This document shows positions 7,604-14,031 of a stretch of 16,567 nucleotides of DNA, piece after piece. Where the stretch lies: positions 53,167 through 69,733 of the forward strand of contig QAMI01000041.1 of assembly GCA_003150395.1 (NCBI GenBank). The letters run 5' to 3'. The notes below the pieces were generated by a model. That model worked only from the letters and a program-made list of their open reading frames with translations, did no database searches and had not been told where the DNA came from. The position numbers were made by a program, and so were the translations under genes. The DNA is from Candidatus Gastranaerophilales bacterium (GTDB lineage: Bacteria; Cyanobacteriota; Vampirovibrionia; Gastranaerophilales; Gastranaerophilaceae). Within the stretch, counting starts at the first letter, position 1; every line of letters starts with the position of its first letter.

Positions 7604-7632
7604 ATTATATTTTGAGCAAGTCTTTTTGTCAA
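7604..7632 (-). promoter_or_regulatory. hisS: Consensus promoter of hisS, placed for a leaderless transcript
   Basis: Minus strand: perfect TTGACA (7632-7627), 17-base spacer, perfect TATAAT (7609-7604). Only six bases separate the -10 from the hisS ATG at 7597, so initiation is predicted at or within a base of the start codon. Confidence 0.8.
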
Positions 7633-7772
7633 CAAATACGCTTATTGCGCATTTCAGGCCTATTATGTAAAGTTTTGTAACTATTTTTGTGATATAGGAC
7701 AATTATATTGGAATAATATACTTTATATATGTATAAGAGATATAGAGTTTCTGTAATCAAGGAGATATTATT

Positions 7773-7985
7773 ATGAGTGATGACATGAGAGTTGGCAGAG
7801 TTTCACGAAACGATTATGATAATTCTTCTGTAACCCCTGTAAAAATGCAGAAGAAACAGAAAATAAATTCAATCCATTTGGAAGCGGCAGCTGGAGGTAA
7901 TGCCCCGGTACGCACTGCGTTTATGCCAGACTTACCATCATTATTGAATGGCTCGCAGAATACTAACACTGCAAGTTACACATAA
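7773..7985 (+). CDS. Small hypothetical protein (70 aa)
   Basis: No family recognised. The product starts MSDDMRVGRVSRNDYDNSSV, is polar and Gln/Asn/Ser-rich with no membrane segment or cysteines, and looks largely disordered. It has a strong AAGGAGA eight bases before the ATG, which supports it being a real gene. A possible promoter (TTGGAA 7708-7713, 18-base spacer, TATAAG 7732-7737) lies upstream, divergent from hisS. It precedes coaX by 62 bases, in which there is another -10-like TATAAA (8017-8022), so co-transcription is uncertain. Confidence 0.55.
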   Translation: MSDDMRVGRVSRNDYDNSSVTPVKMQKKQKINSIHLEAAAGGNAPVRTAFMPDLPSLLNGSQNTNTASYT

Positions 7986-8047
7986 TCATTATTTTTTGCA
8001 GAATAATTTTCTTTGTTATAAAATAGTTCTCAAATGAGGACTATTTT

Positions 8048-8818
8048 ATGCTGTTAACTGCTGATATTGGAAATACAAGTATTACACTGGGATTGTTTGA
8101 AGATGATGCGCTTGTAGAAGAATTCCGTCTTGCTTCAGACAAGGATTTGCCGCTTGAAGAGTATGAAGTGCTTTTAAAATCACTTTTTAAGGATTTTAAA
8201 ATTGACGGTTGCATGATTTCTTCTGTTGTTGAAGAGCTTAACGAAAAATTTAAAGAAGCAGTCAAGAATGTTTTTAAATTTGAGCCTTTATTTTTGAGTA
8301 CAAAAATAAATACCGGAATTAAAATTGCGCTCGACCACCCTGAAGAAGCCGGCGCTGACAGAATTGCAAATGCTGCAGGCGCTTATGTTTTGTACAGCAA
8401 ACCAGTTATCGTAGTTGACTTCGGAACAGCAACCTCGTTCGATATAGTAAACAAAGAAGGTGAATTCATCGGAGGCGTTATTGCACCCGGATTAAATTTA
8501 CAACTTAAAACTTTAAACAAATTCACATCAAAACTTCCGCGCATAGATGCTGCAATTTCTAATAATGCAATCGGAAGTAACACAACCGATGCTATTTTAT
8601 CAGGTGTTATAAGGGGGTCAGCTTGTATGATTGACGGGCTGGTTGAACAATGTGAGAAAGAACTAGGAGAAAAAGCCGTTCTTGTTGCAACCGGAGGATA
8701 TTCAGGACTTATCTCAAAATATCTTAAACGCCAATTTGACTATATTAACCCAACATTAACTTTAGAGGGTTTACGCTATCTTTATCAGTTAAACAGGCTT
8801 CCTGCCATGGCAAAATAG
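8048..8818 (+). CDS. coaX: Type III pantothenate kinase
   Basis: Phosphorylates pantothenate to 4'-phosphopantothenate, the first step of coenzyme A synthesis. The 256-aa product has the acetate/sugar kinase-fold (ASKHA) motifs: phosphate loop MLLTADIGNTSITLGLFEDD at the N-terminus, the type III signature DHPEEAGADRIANAAGAY (95-112), the second phosphate motif VVDFGTATSFD and GEFIGGVIAPGLNLQ. It has no type I P-loop, and length matches the CoaX family. A GAGGA eight bases upstream supports the ATG. It ends two bases before the convergent CheD-like gene, leaving no room for a terminator between them, so the two 3' ends must overlap as antisense transcripts. Confidence 0.95.
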   Translation: MLLTADIGNTSITLGLFEDDALVEEFRLASDKDLPLEEYEVLLKSLFKDFKIDGCMISSVVEELNEKFKEAVKNVFKFEPLFLSTKINTGIKIALDHPEEAGADRIANAAGAYVLYSKPVIVVDFGTATSFDIVNKEGEFIGGVIAPGLNLQLKTLNKFTSKLPRIDAAISNNAIGSNTTDAILSGVIRGSACMIDGLVEQCEKELGEKAVLVATGGYSGLISKYLKRQFDYINPTLTLEGLRYLYQLNRLPAMAK

Positions 8819-8820
8819 TT

Positions 8821-9837
8821 TTAACTTAAATTTTTATTTTGTTTTGAGGTAAAAGATTTTCTCTTTTCTGCTAAGACACGCCAATAGGTTTCAGCAAAAC
8901 TTTTGTCATGAGAAGTTAAGAAATTTTTCACCTCTTGACAATTTTTACAATTTTGAATTTCTTCAATAACAACTTTACGCCCTTCGAGAATTTTATTTAA
9001 AACCTTTTTAATTTCAATATCCCAGTCTTTTTTCTCAAATTTCTTTTTAAGAATCTCAATTGCTTCTCTATTGAAAGCATCATATTTTATCTCATCAATC
9101 GTATCACACCCTTGAATATCGGAAATTGTAAAGCTTGCCTGCCCGTAATCTTCCGGCTCAAGAGTGTTTTGCAAGAGCACTTTTTTGTTCGGAATTTCAT
9201 ATAACATGCCTTTATAGCCAACAACTTCCGGATATTTTGTTGAATCATGACACACATTTATTATCGCATCAGGGACATTTTGCCTGATTGAATTAAACAT
9301 ATCATTAAGAGTAAATTGATGAAAATATGCCCAATAACCGTCACCGGGTTTGATAATAGCATGAGTGCAGCCTTCCTGCATAAAATTTTTCACCATATAA
9401 TCTAGTTCGCTTTTTAGGACATCTTCAGATGCATGGTACAAAAAATGCGTGTTTGTTGGTTTGTTATAAAGATACATTACGGAGCAGCTATGTACATACG
9501 AAGTTGACAGAGGTTTATCTGCAGAACTTTTTAAAAAACTTCTGGGATAGCCCTGTGTATTTGTTGAGAGTCCTATACGTTTAAGTTTTAAACATTCATC
9601 TTGGTTAAAACCGCGCCAAAAAGGCTTTAAAGGAAGCGAACCTTCACAGATTGTCCCATATTTACCGGCACGAACATTTTGAAGATAATCCAAGCCGTTA
9701 TTTAAATGATTATTTTGTCTGATAAAAATATCTTTAGGAAGTTTTGAGGTTAACTTTATTCCGCCAAATGAAGGATATTGGCGAACAGCCGATTTTATTA
9801 GCAGGGCAGGTTGTCTTGAGATATTATCAATTTTCAT
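8821..9837 (-). CDS. Putative CheD-like Cys-His-Thr deamidase-fold protein
   Basis: No close family recognised over the full 338 aa. Residues 112-135 show Thr112, Cys118 and His135 (STSYVHSCSVMYLY then HFLYH). These spacings (T at -6, H at +17 from the Cys) equal the catalytic T21-C27-H44 of Thermotoga CheD as I recall it. The following parts also run parallel to CheD: helix ELDYMVKNFMQEGCTHAIIK (144-163), then a late strand pair YKGMLYEIPNKKVLL. The N-terminal 100 aa (containing PSFGG, 22-26) and a Lys/Glu-rich helical tail (about 245-338) are extra. If the match is real, it is a cysteine amidase/deamidase acting on protein glutamines. No chemotaxis genes are nearby, so the target is unknown. 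The Shine-Dalgarno is weak (AGG 14 bases upstream). It follows rex by 44 bases and may be co-transcribed. Confidence 0.6.
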   Translation of the reverse strand: MKIDNISRQPALLIKSAVRQYPSFGGIKLTSKLPKDIFIRQNNHLNNGLDYLQNVRAGKYGTICEGSLPLKPFWRGFNQDECLKLKRIGLSTNTQGYPRSFLKSSADKPLSTSYVHSCSVMYLYNKPTNTHFLYHASEDVLKSELDYMVKNFMQEGCTHAIIKPGDGYWAYFHQFTLNDMFNSIRQNVPDAIINVCHDSTKYPEVVGYKGMLYEIPNKKVLLQNTLEPEDYGQASFTISDIQGCDTIDEIKYDAFNREAIEILKKKFEKKDWDIEIKKVLNKILEGRKVVIEEIQNCKNCQEVKNFLTSHDKSFAETYWRVLAEKRKSFTSKQNKNLS

Positions 9838-9881
9838 TATGTATTATTTAAACCTGAACAATACTTTTTTTTGCCATGTGT

Positions 9882-10496
9882 TTAAATATTGTATGTAAAT
9901 TGTAAAAAATTTCCCATTAGATTTTCATTCCAAACCTGAACATCCTTAGGCACTGACAAAACTGCAGGTGCAAAATTCCATATATATTTTATGTTTGCTT
10001 TAATCAAAAAATCAGCAGTAATTTGTGCAAACTCTTTAGGAACTGTTAAAATCGCAATGTCAACGCCAGATTTTTTGCACAAATTGGGTAATTTTTCGAT
10101 ATCCAGAATTAATTTATTATTAACGGTTTTGCCAATCTTGGCGCTATCATTGTCGAAAAGCGCAATTATATTCAACCCGTAATTTGTAAAATTATCATAT
10201 TTTGCAAGCGCCATCCCAAGATTTCCAGCGCCGATTATAAAGGCATTCTTGTTTTTAGCAAAACCTAAAGTTTTTTCAATGGCTTTTTTCATTTCTTTTA
10301 CAATATAACCTGAACGACTTTTGCCGGAGGTATTCAGAACACTGATGTCTTTTCGAACCTGCGAATCATCAATATTCAAAAGGCTTGCAATTTGGTTGCT
10401 TGCGATAAATTCGATATTATTTTTTATGTAATCATCCAGAATACAATGATATAGTGTTAATCTGCTGATAACTTTTTCAGAAATCTTTTTTTCCAT
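9882..10496 (-). CDS. rex: Redox-sensing transcriptional repressor Rex
   Basis: Rex senses the NADH/NAD+ ratio and releases operators of fermentation and respiration genes when NADH is high. The 204-aa product has an N-terminal winged helix (about 8-65, with DDSQVRKDISVLNTSGKSRS), the Rossmann NAD(H) motif FIIGAGNLGMALAKY (86-100), ALFDNDSAKIG and a C-terminal swap helix ending FLQFTYNI. The start at 10496 gives the family-like N-terminus MEKKISEKVISRLTLYHCIL. An upstream ATG two codons earlier directly abuts the TATAAT box and is not usable from that promoter. There is no Shine-Dalgarno, and the -10 box ends six bases before the ATG, as for hisS. No clear Rex palindrome is visible upstream. 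Confidence 0.93.
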   Translation of the reverse strand: MEKKISEKVISRLTLYHCILDDYIKNNIEFIASNQIASLLNIDDSQVRKDISVLNTSGKSRSGYIVKEMKKAIEKTLGFAKNKNAFIIGAGNLGMALAKYDNFTNYGLNIIALFDNDSAKIGKTVNNKLILDIEKLPNLCKKSGVDIAILTVPKEFAQITADFLIKANIKYIWNFAPAVLSVPKDVQVWNENLMGNFLQFTYNI

Positions 10497-10502
10497 AATC
10501 AT

Positions 10503-10530
10503 ATTATACGCGCTGAATATTCTTAGGCAA
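10503..10530 (-). promoter_or_regulatory. rex: Promoter of rex, placed for a leaderless transcript
   Basis: Minus strand: TTGCCT (10530-10525), 16-base spacer, perfect TATAAT (10508-10503). Six bases separate the -10 from the ATG at 10496, the same geometry as hisS. Confidence 0.65.
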
Positions 10531-10539
10531 AACACAAAC

Positions 10540-10719
10540 AAAAAGAGCGGAATAAATTCCGCTCAATCAAACGTATATGATAGTCTAAGAGATAGCGTTT
10601 AATTTCTAAATATTAAGGAGTGCAGTTGTGGCAGCAACTGCACCGCAGATATTAATGGTTGCACTTCTGCCAAAGCAATGCTTCGGGGTTATATAAAAAC
10701 TTCAGTAATATCTCTTTCC
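10540..10719 (-). ncRNA. Structured non-coding RNA unit, about 180 nt, possibly 6S RNA
   Basis: This gene-free stretch has the parts of a small RNA gene: a perfect TATAAT upstream, a predicted start at GGAAAGAG (10719), and a GC-rich terminator with U-tract at the end. The ends pair in an 8-bp closing stem, AAGAGATA (10716-10709) with TATCTCTT (10594-10587). The interior has a 9-bp perfect hairpin, GTGCAGTTG (10643-10635) with CAACTGCAC (10628-10620), an adjoining AATAT/ATATT helix and a CCGAAGC/GCTTTGG hairpin with one G-U. No open reading frame with a ribosome site is present. The size, a closing stem near the 5' end, an open middle and a long apical stem resemble 6S RNA, which binds the housekeeping RNA polymerase, but I see no diagnostic primary-sequence motif. 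The RNA unit is well supported; the 6S name is a guess. It is followed by rex. Confidence 0.55.
10545..10564 (-). terminator. Intrinsic terminator of the ncRNA unit
   Basis: On the minus strand GAGCGGAA pairs with TTCCGCTC around a 4-base loop and is followed by TTTTTG. It lies between the RNA unit and the rex promoter and separates the two. Confidence 0.85.
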
Positions 10720-10726
10720 TATATAT

Positions 10727-10732
10727 ATTATA
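10727..10732 (-). promoter_or_regulatory. -10 box of the ncRNA unit
   Basis: Perfect TATAAT on the minus strand (10732-10727), seven bases before the predicted G start at 10719. No good -35 is visible at 16-18 bases; the surrounding TA-rich run offers alternative -10 registers. Confidence 0.5.
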
Positions 10733-10739
10733 TATACCC

Positions 10740-10831
10740 AAGATGTAATTCTTCTTAACTATATGTTAAGAAAAATTAATTCTTTAGAATTATTTTTTAA
10801 AACAAATCACAAGTCTTGAGAATTACACCTT
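10740..10831. repeat. Nested inverted repeats in AT-rich intergenic DNA
   Basis: Outer arms AAGATGTAATTCTT (10740-10753) and the reverse complement of 10818-10831 (AAGGTGTAATTCTC) match at 12 of 14 bases. Inside are two perfect stems: TTCTTAAC (10752-10759) with GTTAAGAA (10765-10772), and TAATTCT (10777-10783) with AGAATTA (10786-10792). On the minus strand the last stem is followed by ATTTTTCTT and may end the Cys-rich gene's transcript. With the ncRNA unit this accounts for the gene-free 10542-10860. Confidence 0.5.
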
Positions 10832-10860
10832 AAAAATAGGATTTTAAACAATTAATTCTT

Positions 10861-11175
10861 TTAGTTTAATTCCCGCTTCTCTTCCTGCTTTAAAAATTCG
10901 CACATGTTTTCAAGCTTGTTGTCTTCCATTGCGTCAATTAATTCTTGGATATCTTTGATTTTATTTAGCGCAAAACTTGTTTCCGCAAGTAGAACACAGT
11001 CGTTACAAAGCCTGTAATTTCCATATTGAATTGAGCCGGCAAGGCATTTGTATTGACCACAGCAATCACAGTCAAAAAAATCATTTTCGATATCAGGATT
11101 TTCTTCAATATCGTCTAGGCGCATTTGTTCAGCGACCTGCTGCATTTCTTCTATTATTTTTTTATTGTCTGGCAT
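10861..11175 (-). CDS. Small Cys-rich, probably zinc-binding protein
   Basis: No named family recognised. The 104-aa product has an acidic N-terminal helix (1-30) and a cysteine cluster C36, C38, C39, C44, C57, C60 (DCDCCGQYKC then LCNDC). The pair CxxC at 39-44 region and 57/60 suggests a treble-clef or zinc-ribbon finger. A helical acidic C-terminus follows, with one further Cys at 92. AAAGGA lies seven bases before the ATG, supporting the start. Its leader contains the intergenic G12 tract and a TATAAT box (11290-11295), which could be its promoter. Function may be nucleic acid or protein binding; there is no evidence for a specific one. Confidence 0.65.
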   Translation of the reverse strand: MPDNKKIIEEMQQVAEQMRLDDIEENPDIENDFFDCDCCGQYKCLAGSIQYGNYRLCNDCVLLAETSFALNKIKDIQELIDAMEDNKLENMCEFLKQEEKRELN

Positions 11176-11289
11176 TAGTTATCCTTTCTTCTTTTAAAGT
11201 GAATAGGTAAATAAGTGAATAAGCCAATAAGTTCTTTACAATTAGAGCGAGTAGATTAAGCGGTCAGGTCAACAGAATAATTTATGTAT

Positions 11290-11295
11290 ATTATA
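11290..11295 (-). promoter_or_regulatory. -10 box just downstream of the intergenic G12 tract
   Basis: TATAAT on the minus strand (11295-11290). The 16 bases upstream (11296-11311) separate it from the G12 tract, so the tract occupies the -35 position. Transcription would start near 11283, about 108 bases before the Cys-rich gene. Confidence 0.4.
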
Positions 11296-11311
11296 TTTCT
11301 TGTTAGGGTAG

Positions 11312-11323
11312 CCCCCCCCCCCC
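11312..11323 (-). repeat. G12 homopolymer (C12 on plus), intergenic
   Basis: Same CA-G12-C context and same length as the tracts in the two prepilin leaders, but here no start codon with a ribosome site precedes it and no prepilin follows. It lies in the 226-base gap between pdxJ and the Cys-rich gene. The sequence after it would read Q-GGG-ATLTRN in the frame used by the prepilin leaders, perhaps a relic of such a leader. Confidence 0.95.
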
Positions 11324-11401
11324 TGCCTACTAAACTGTATAATTTGAATATTGGAAAAAGCCTAAAGTTACAGCTTATGAAATGGACTTATTCACTTTTA
11401 A

Positions 11402-12112
11402 TTACCTTATCAAACCTTCCATATCTTTCACTGCCGCACCAAGTCCGGTAAATACAGCACGCGAAATTATTGAATGCCCAATATTAAGTTCAACAAGCCC
11501 AGGAATTTCGTGCATTCTATGAACATTTTCATAGTTTAGACCGTGTCCCGCATTAACCTTCAGGCCTAAACTTTGGGCTAATTTTGCCGCATTTTTAAGA
11601 TTTTGGAATTCTTCTTCTTCTTTTTCTGTTCCGAAGGTCTCAGAATATGTGCCGGTATGCATTTCAATAAATTGAGCGCCGGTTTTAGCTGAAGCTTTGA
11701 CCTGCTCCTCATCCGGATCAATAAAAAGGCTTACTATAATTCCTGCCTCAAGAAGCGGTTTGATAAATTCCGTAACCTTAGACAATTGGCCTGCAACATC
11801 TAGTCCGCCTTCTGTTGTAACTTCCTGACGTTTTTCAGGAACAAGGCAAATAGAATGCGGCTTGATTTCAAGCGCAATTTTTTGAATATCATCAGCCATT
11901 GCCATTTCAAGGTTTAAACGGGTTTTAAGGGTTTTGATAAGTGTATAAACATCCTCGTCTTTTATGTGGCGGCGGTCTTCACGAAGGTGCGTTGTGATAG
12001 AGGTTGCCCCGTTTTCTTCTGAAATTCTTGCCGCATCAATTACGCTAGGCTCGACTCCGCCTCTTGCGTTTCTTAACGTTGCTACATGATCTATATTTAC
12101 GCCTAAAAGCAT
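11402..12112 (-). CDS. pdxJ: Pyridoxine 5'-phosphate synthase
   Basis: Condenses 1-deoxy-D-xylulose 5-phosphate with 3-amino-2-oxopropyl phosphate to give pyridoxine 5'-phosphate (DXP-dependent vitamin B6 pathway). The 236-aa TIM barrel has all family blocks: LGVNIDHVATLRNARGG at the N-terminus, THLREDRRHI, LVPEKRQEVTTEGGLDV, FIDPDEEQ, NAGHGLNYENV and ELNIGHSIISRAVFTGL. The open frame extends 14 codons further upstream to 12154, but the ATG at 12112 has GAGGT five bases before it and gives the normal family N-terminus, so it is preferred. It lies 74 bases after murT on the same strand, probably one transcript, with a GC-rich hairpin between. Confidence 0.96.
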   Translation of the reverse strand: MLLGVNIDHVATLRNARGGVEPSVIDAARISEENGATSITTHLREDRRHIKDEDVYTLIKTLKTRLNLEMAMADDIQKIALEIKPHSICLVPEKRQEVTTEGGLDVAGQLSKVTEFIKPLLEAGIIVSLFIDPDEEQVKASAKTGAQFIEMHTGTYSETFGTEKEEEEFQNLKNAAKLAQSLGLKVNAGHGLNYENVHRMHEIPGLVELNIGHSIISRAVFTGLGAAVKDMEGLIR

Positions 12113-12142
12113 TTTTACCTCTTTTCTTTTTGTAACTTTTGC

Positions 12143-12184
12143 CTCTCCTGCCAAACGGAGGGAAACCGCGAAAGCGGTGGTGGG
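12143..12184. other. GC-rich stem-loop between murT and pdxJ
   Basis: ACCGC (12165-12169) pairs with GCGGT (12174-12178) around GAAA on the plus strand (TTTC on minus), flanked by GGAGGG and GGTGGTGGG runs. This is a clear GC-rich island in AT-rich DNA between two co-directional genes. There is no U-tract on the minus strand (TTTCCCTCC follows), so it is not a standard terminator; it could be a partial attenuator, a processing site or a REP-like repeat. Confidence 0.45.
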
Positions 12185-12186
12185 AT

Positions 12187-13527
12187 TTACTTTCTCAATT
12201 TTAGTTTGTTAATTTTCAATAATGCCGTGTATGACGGCAGAATTGTTATTTTATAGGTTTCTTCCGTGCTCGCTGCAAGTTGAATTGCTTTTTCAAGATT
12301 TGGTTCAACCTTAATTCTTTCCTGCGGAATGCCGGCATATTTAAGCCTTACAGCCATGTCGTATGCGCGAATTCCTGATGTTATAACAAGTTTATCTGCA
12401 TTTTTCAACTGCTCAAAATCCGCGTCCCAAAGCCATGAAACATCACGTCCGTCAGCATAGTTGTCGTTTATTGCAATTAAAATATTAGAATTTAAATCAA
12501 CGGTTTTCAAAACTTCACTTGCACCGGTCGGATTTTTAATAAGCTGAATAAGTGTCTCATGTCCGTTTATAGTACGTTTTTCTGCACGTCCGAAGATTGA
12601 TTTGAAACTGTCCAAGGCTTTTTGAATTTCAGCCTGATTTAGCCCCAATTCAAACGAAAGCGCGATTGCGGCTAATGCATTGTATGCATTGTAAAGTCCG
12701 ACAAGGTTTACGCGGAATTTATAATCAATTTCGTTGTGAGTGACTATAATTTCCGAAAAATCATTGTGGATTACAGCCTTTGCAGCATAATCACAAACTT
12801 GGCGTTTGTAACCGCATTTTGGGCAGAAATAATGTCCTTCCTGAGCAAAAAATCTTTTATTATACAGCAAAGGCTCCCCGCAATGACAATTGAAGATTTC
12901 AGCCGGGGCATTTGAAGCTTGTTCGTAATCGCAATCGTATTGAACATCTTCAAAACCGTAAAAAACAGCATACTTTGTTCTGTCAAAGGTTGCAACAAGC
13001 GGATCATCCGCATTTAAGACAAGTTTTAAGTTTGGATTTTTATCAATTGCGTTTTTGATAAATCCGGCAGTTGTCGCAAGTTCGCCATATCTGTCAAGCT
13101 GGTCTCTGAAAAGGTTTGTTACAACTAAATAGTCTGACGGCATATAATCATAAAGTTTTGTGAGATATGCTTCATCAGATTCAATTACGGAATAGTCGAA
13201 TTTTCTGAACGGTGCAAGATTAAGTGCAAAAACATTTGCAACACCGGTCAGCATATTTGCGCCTTTAAGGTTATGAATAACTTTTTGGTGTGAAGTTTCT
13301 AAAATATAAGAAATCAGCCCGGACGTTGTGGTTTTACCGTTTGTACCAGTAACGGTTATGCTTTTTTCTTTTATATAAGAGCGGCAATTAGTAAGGAATT
13401 CCGGATAAAATTTCAGAACAGCCATTCCGACAAATGATGTTCCATCGGATCTTGAGAAGGTTTTAATCCCCAAAAATGCGGCTCTTGCCAGAATTAACGA
13501 GGTATAAAATTTGAATTTCTTCAGCAT
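12187..13527 (-). CDS. murT: Lipid II isoglutaminyl synthase, MurT subunit
   Basis: MurT with GatD amidates the D-Glu of lipid II to D-isoglutamine in peptidoglycan synthesis. The 446-aa product has a Mur-ligase central domain with ATP loop TGTNGKTTTSG (60-70), the IESDEAYL segment (115-122) and VVTNLFRDQLDRYGE. A four-Cys zinc ribbon is inserted at C214/C216 and C235/C238. The DUF1727-type C-terminal domain contains INDNYADGRDVSWLWD (353-368), which as I recall carries the aspartate implicated in the glutaminase triad of the MurT/GatD complex. AAAGGAC lies just before the ATG. Unlike the usual murT-gatD pair, the next gene downstream is pdxJ, and no gatD is in the window. The family call is firm. 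Confidence 0.93.
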   Translation of the reverse strand: MLKKFKFYTSLILARAAFLGIKTFSRSDGTSFVGMAVLKFYPEFLTNCRSYIKEKSITVTGTNGKTTTSGLISYILETSHQKVIHNLKGANMLTGVANVFALNLAPFRKFDYSVIESDEAYLTKLYDYMPSDYLVVTNLFRDQLDRYGELATTAGFIKNAIDKNPNLKLVLNADDPLVATFDRTKYAVFYGFEDVQYDCDYEQASNAPAEIFNCHCGEPLLYNKRFFAQEGHYFCPKCGYKRQVCDYAAKAVIHNDFSEIIVTHNEIDYKFRVNLVGLYNAYNALAAIALSFELGLNQAEIQKALDSFKSIFGRAEKRTINGHETLIQLIKNPTGASEVLKTVDLNSNILIAINDNYADGRDVSWLWDADFEQLKNADKLVITSGIRAYDMAVRLKYAGIPQERIKVEPNLEKAIQLAASTEETYKITILPSYTALLKINKLKLRK

Positions 13528-13607
13528 AAATAGTCCTTTAGGCGTATTTCCAATCTCTCTTAAATACTTTATAATTCAAATATATAACAAAATAAGAAAT
13601 AATTAAA

Positions 13608-13967
13608 ATGTTTTTATTTATTGCAACAATTTTCATAGCAGAATTAATAATTGTATTATCCTTGATATCATATATTCTCAAGGCTGACAAGGCTGTGCAG
13701 GATTTGCGCAAAGAAATAATTTCCAGGAAACCTCAAATAAAAGCTGGCCTTTTAGGAGTTAGAGAAGGTATTCATTTAGTAAGAGAAAAGCAGGGGCTTC
13801 TCTTTGAAATTGTTAAGCAAAAACGAAATCAATATTTAATTAGTCTTGCAAAGATGATTCTTGTATATCTTTTATTGTTTATAATCAAAGGCAAGTGTAA
13901 AAAAGCCGCTTCAATCTGTCAGGGGATATTACTCGTAAAAGACGTCTGGGACAGCATTTCAGCCTAA
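13608..13967 (+). CDS. Small membrane protein, two hydrophobic segments, function unknown
   Basis: No family recognised. The 119-aa product has an N-terminal transmembrane helix (about 2-24, FLFIATIFIAELIIVLSLIS), a basic amphipathic middle (KADKAVQDLRKEIISRKPQI onward) and a second hydrophobic stretch at about 78-93 (SLAKMILVYLLLFIIK). A Cys-containing region and a short tail follow. The overall shape resembles the small envelope proteins that accompany YtxG/YtxH. The ATG has no visible Shine-Dalgarno; a TATAAT at 13570-13575 would give a leader of about 26 bases. It precedes ytxH-like gene 1 by 64 bases, with that gene's own promoter in the gap. Confidence 0.6.
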   Translation: MFLFIATIFIAELIIVLSLISYILKADKAVQDLRKEIISRKPQIKAGLLGVREGIHLVREKQGLLFEIVKQKRNQYLISLAKMILVYLLLFIIKGKCKKAASICQGILLVKDVWDSISA

Positions 13968-13972
13968 AAAGC

Positions 13973-14000
13973 TTGTATTTTTTTAAAATAATGTTATAAT
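13973..14000 (+). promoter_or_regulatory. Promoter of the first YtxH gene
   Basis: TTGTAT (13973-13978), 16-base spacer, perfect TATAAT (13995-14000). Predicted start near 14007; the ATG at 14032 has AGAGGT upstream. Confidence 0.65.
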
Positions 14001-14031
14001 AGTTATATACAAATGAAAGAAGAGGTAACCA

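Noticed and set aside
7598..7702. N-terminal extension of HisS to 7702 (35 extra residues)
   Set aside because: The family begins at MAKILNVVKGTKD, and a consensus promoter lies inside the extension.
10540..10719. Reading the ncRNA unit as signal recognition particle RNA or tmRNA
   Set aside because: I do not see the SRP GGAAG/GCAGCC core or a tRNA-like acceptor and tag sequence; 6S-like is the better fit.
11283..11348. Short plus-strand frame MYIIFLVRVAPPPPCLLNCII crossing the C12 tract
   Set aside because: No ribosome binding site, no family resemblance, and the tract is coding-strand G in the two prepilin genes, so this frame is most likely accidental.
12113..12154. N-terminal extension of PdxJ to 12154
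   Set aside because: The 12112 ATG has a good ribosome site and gives the family N-terminus; the extension is poorly conserved-looking and near a GC-rich hairpin.
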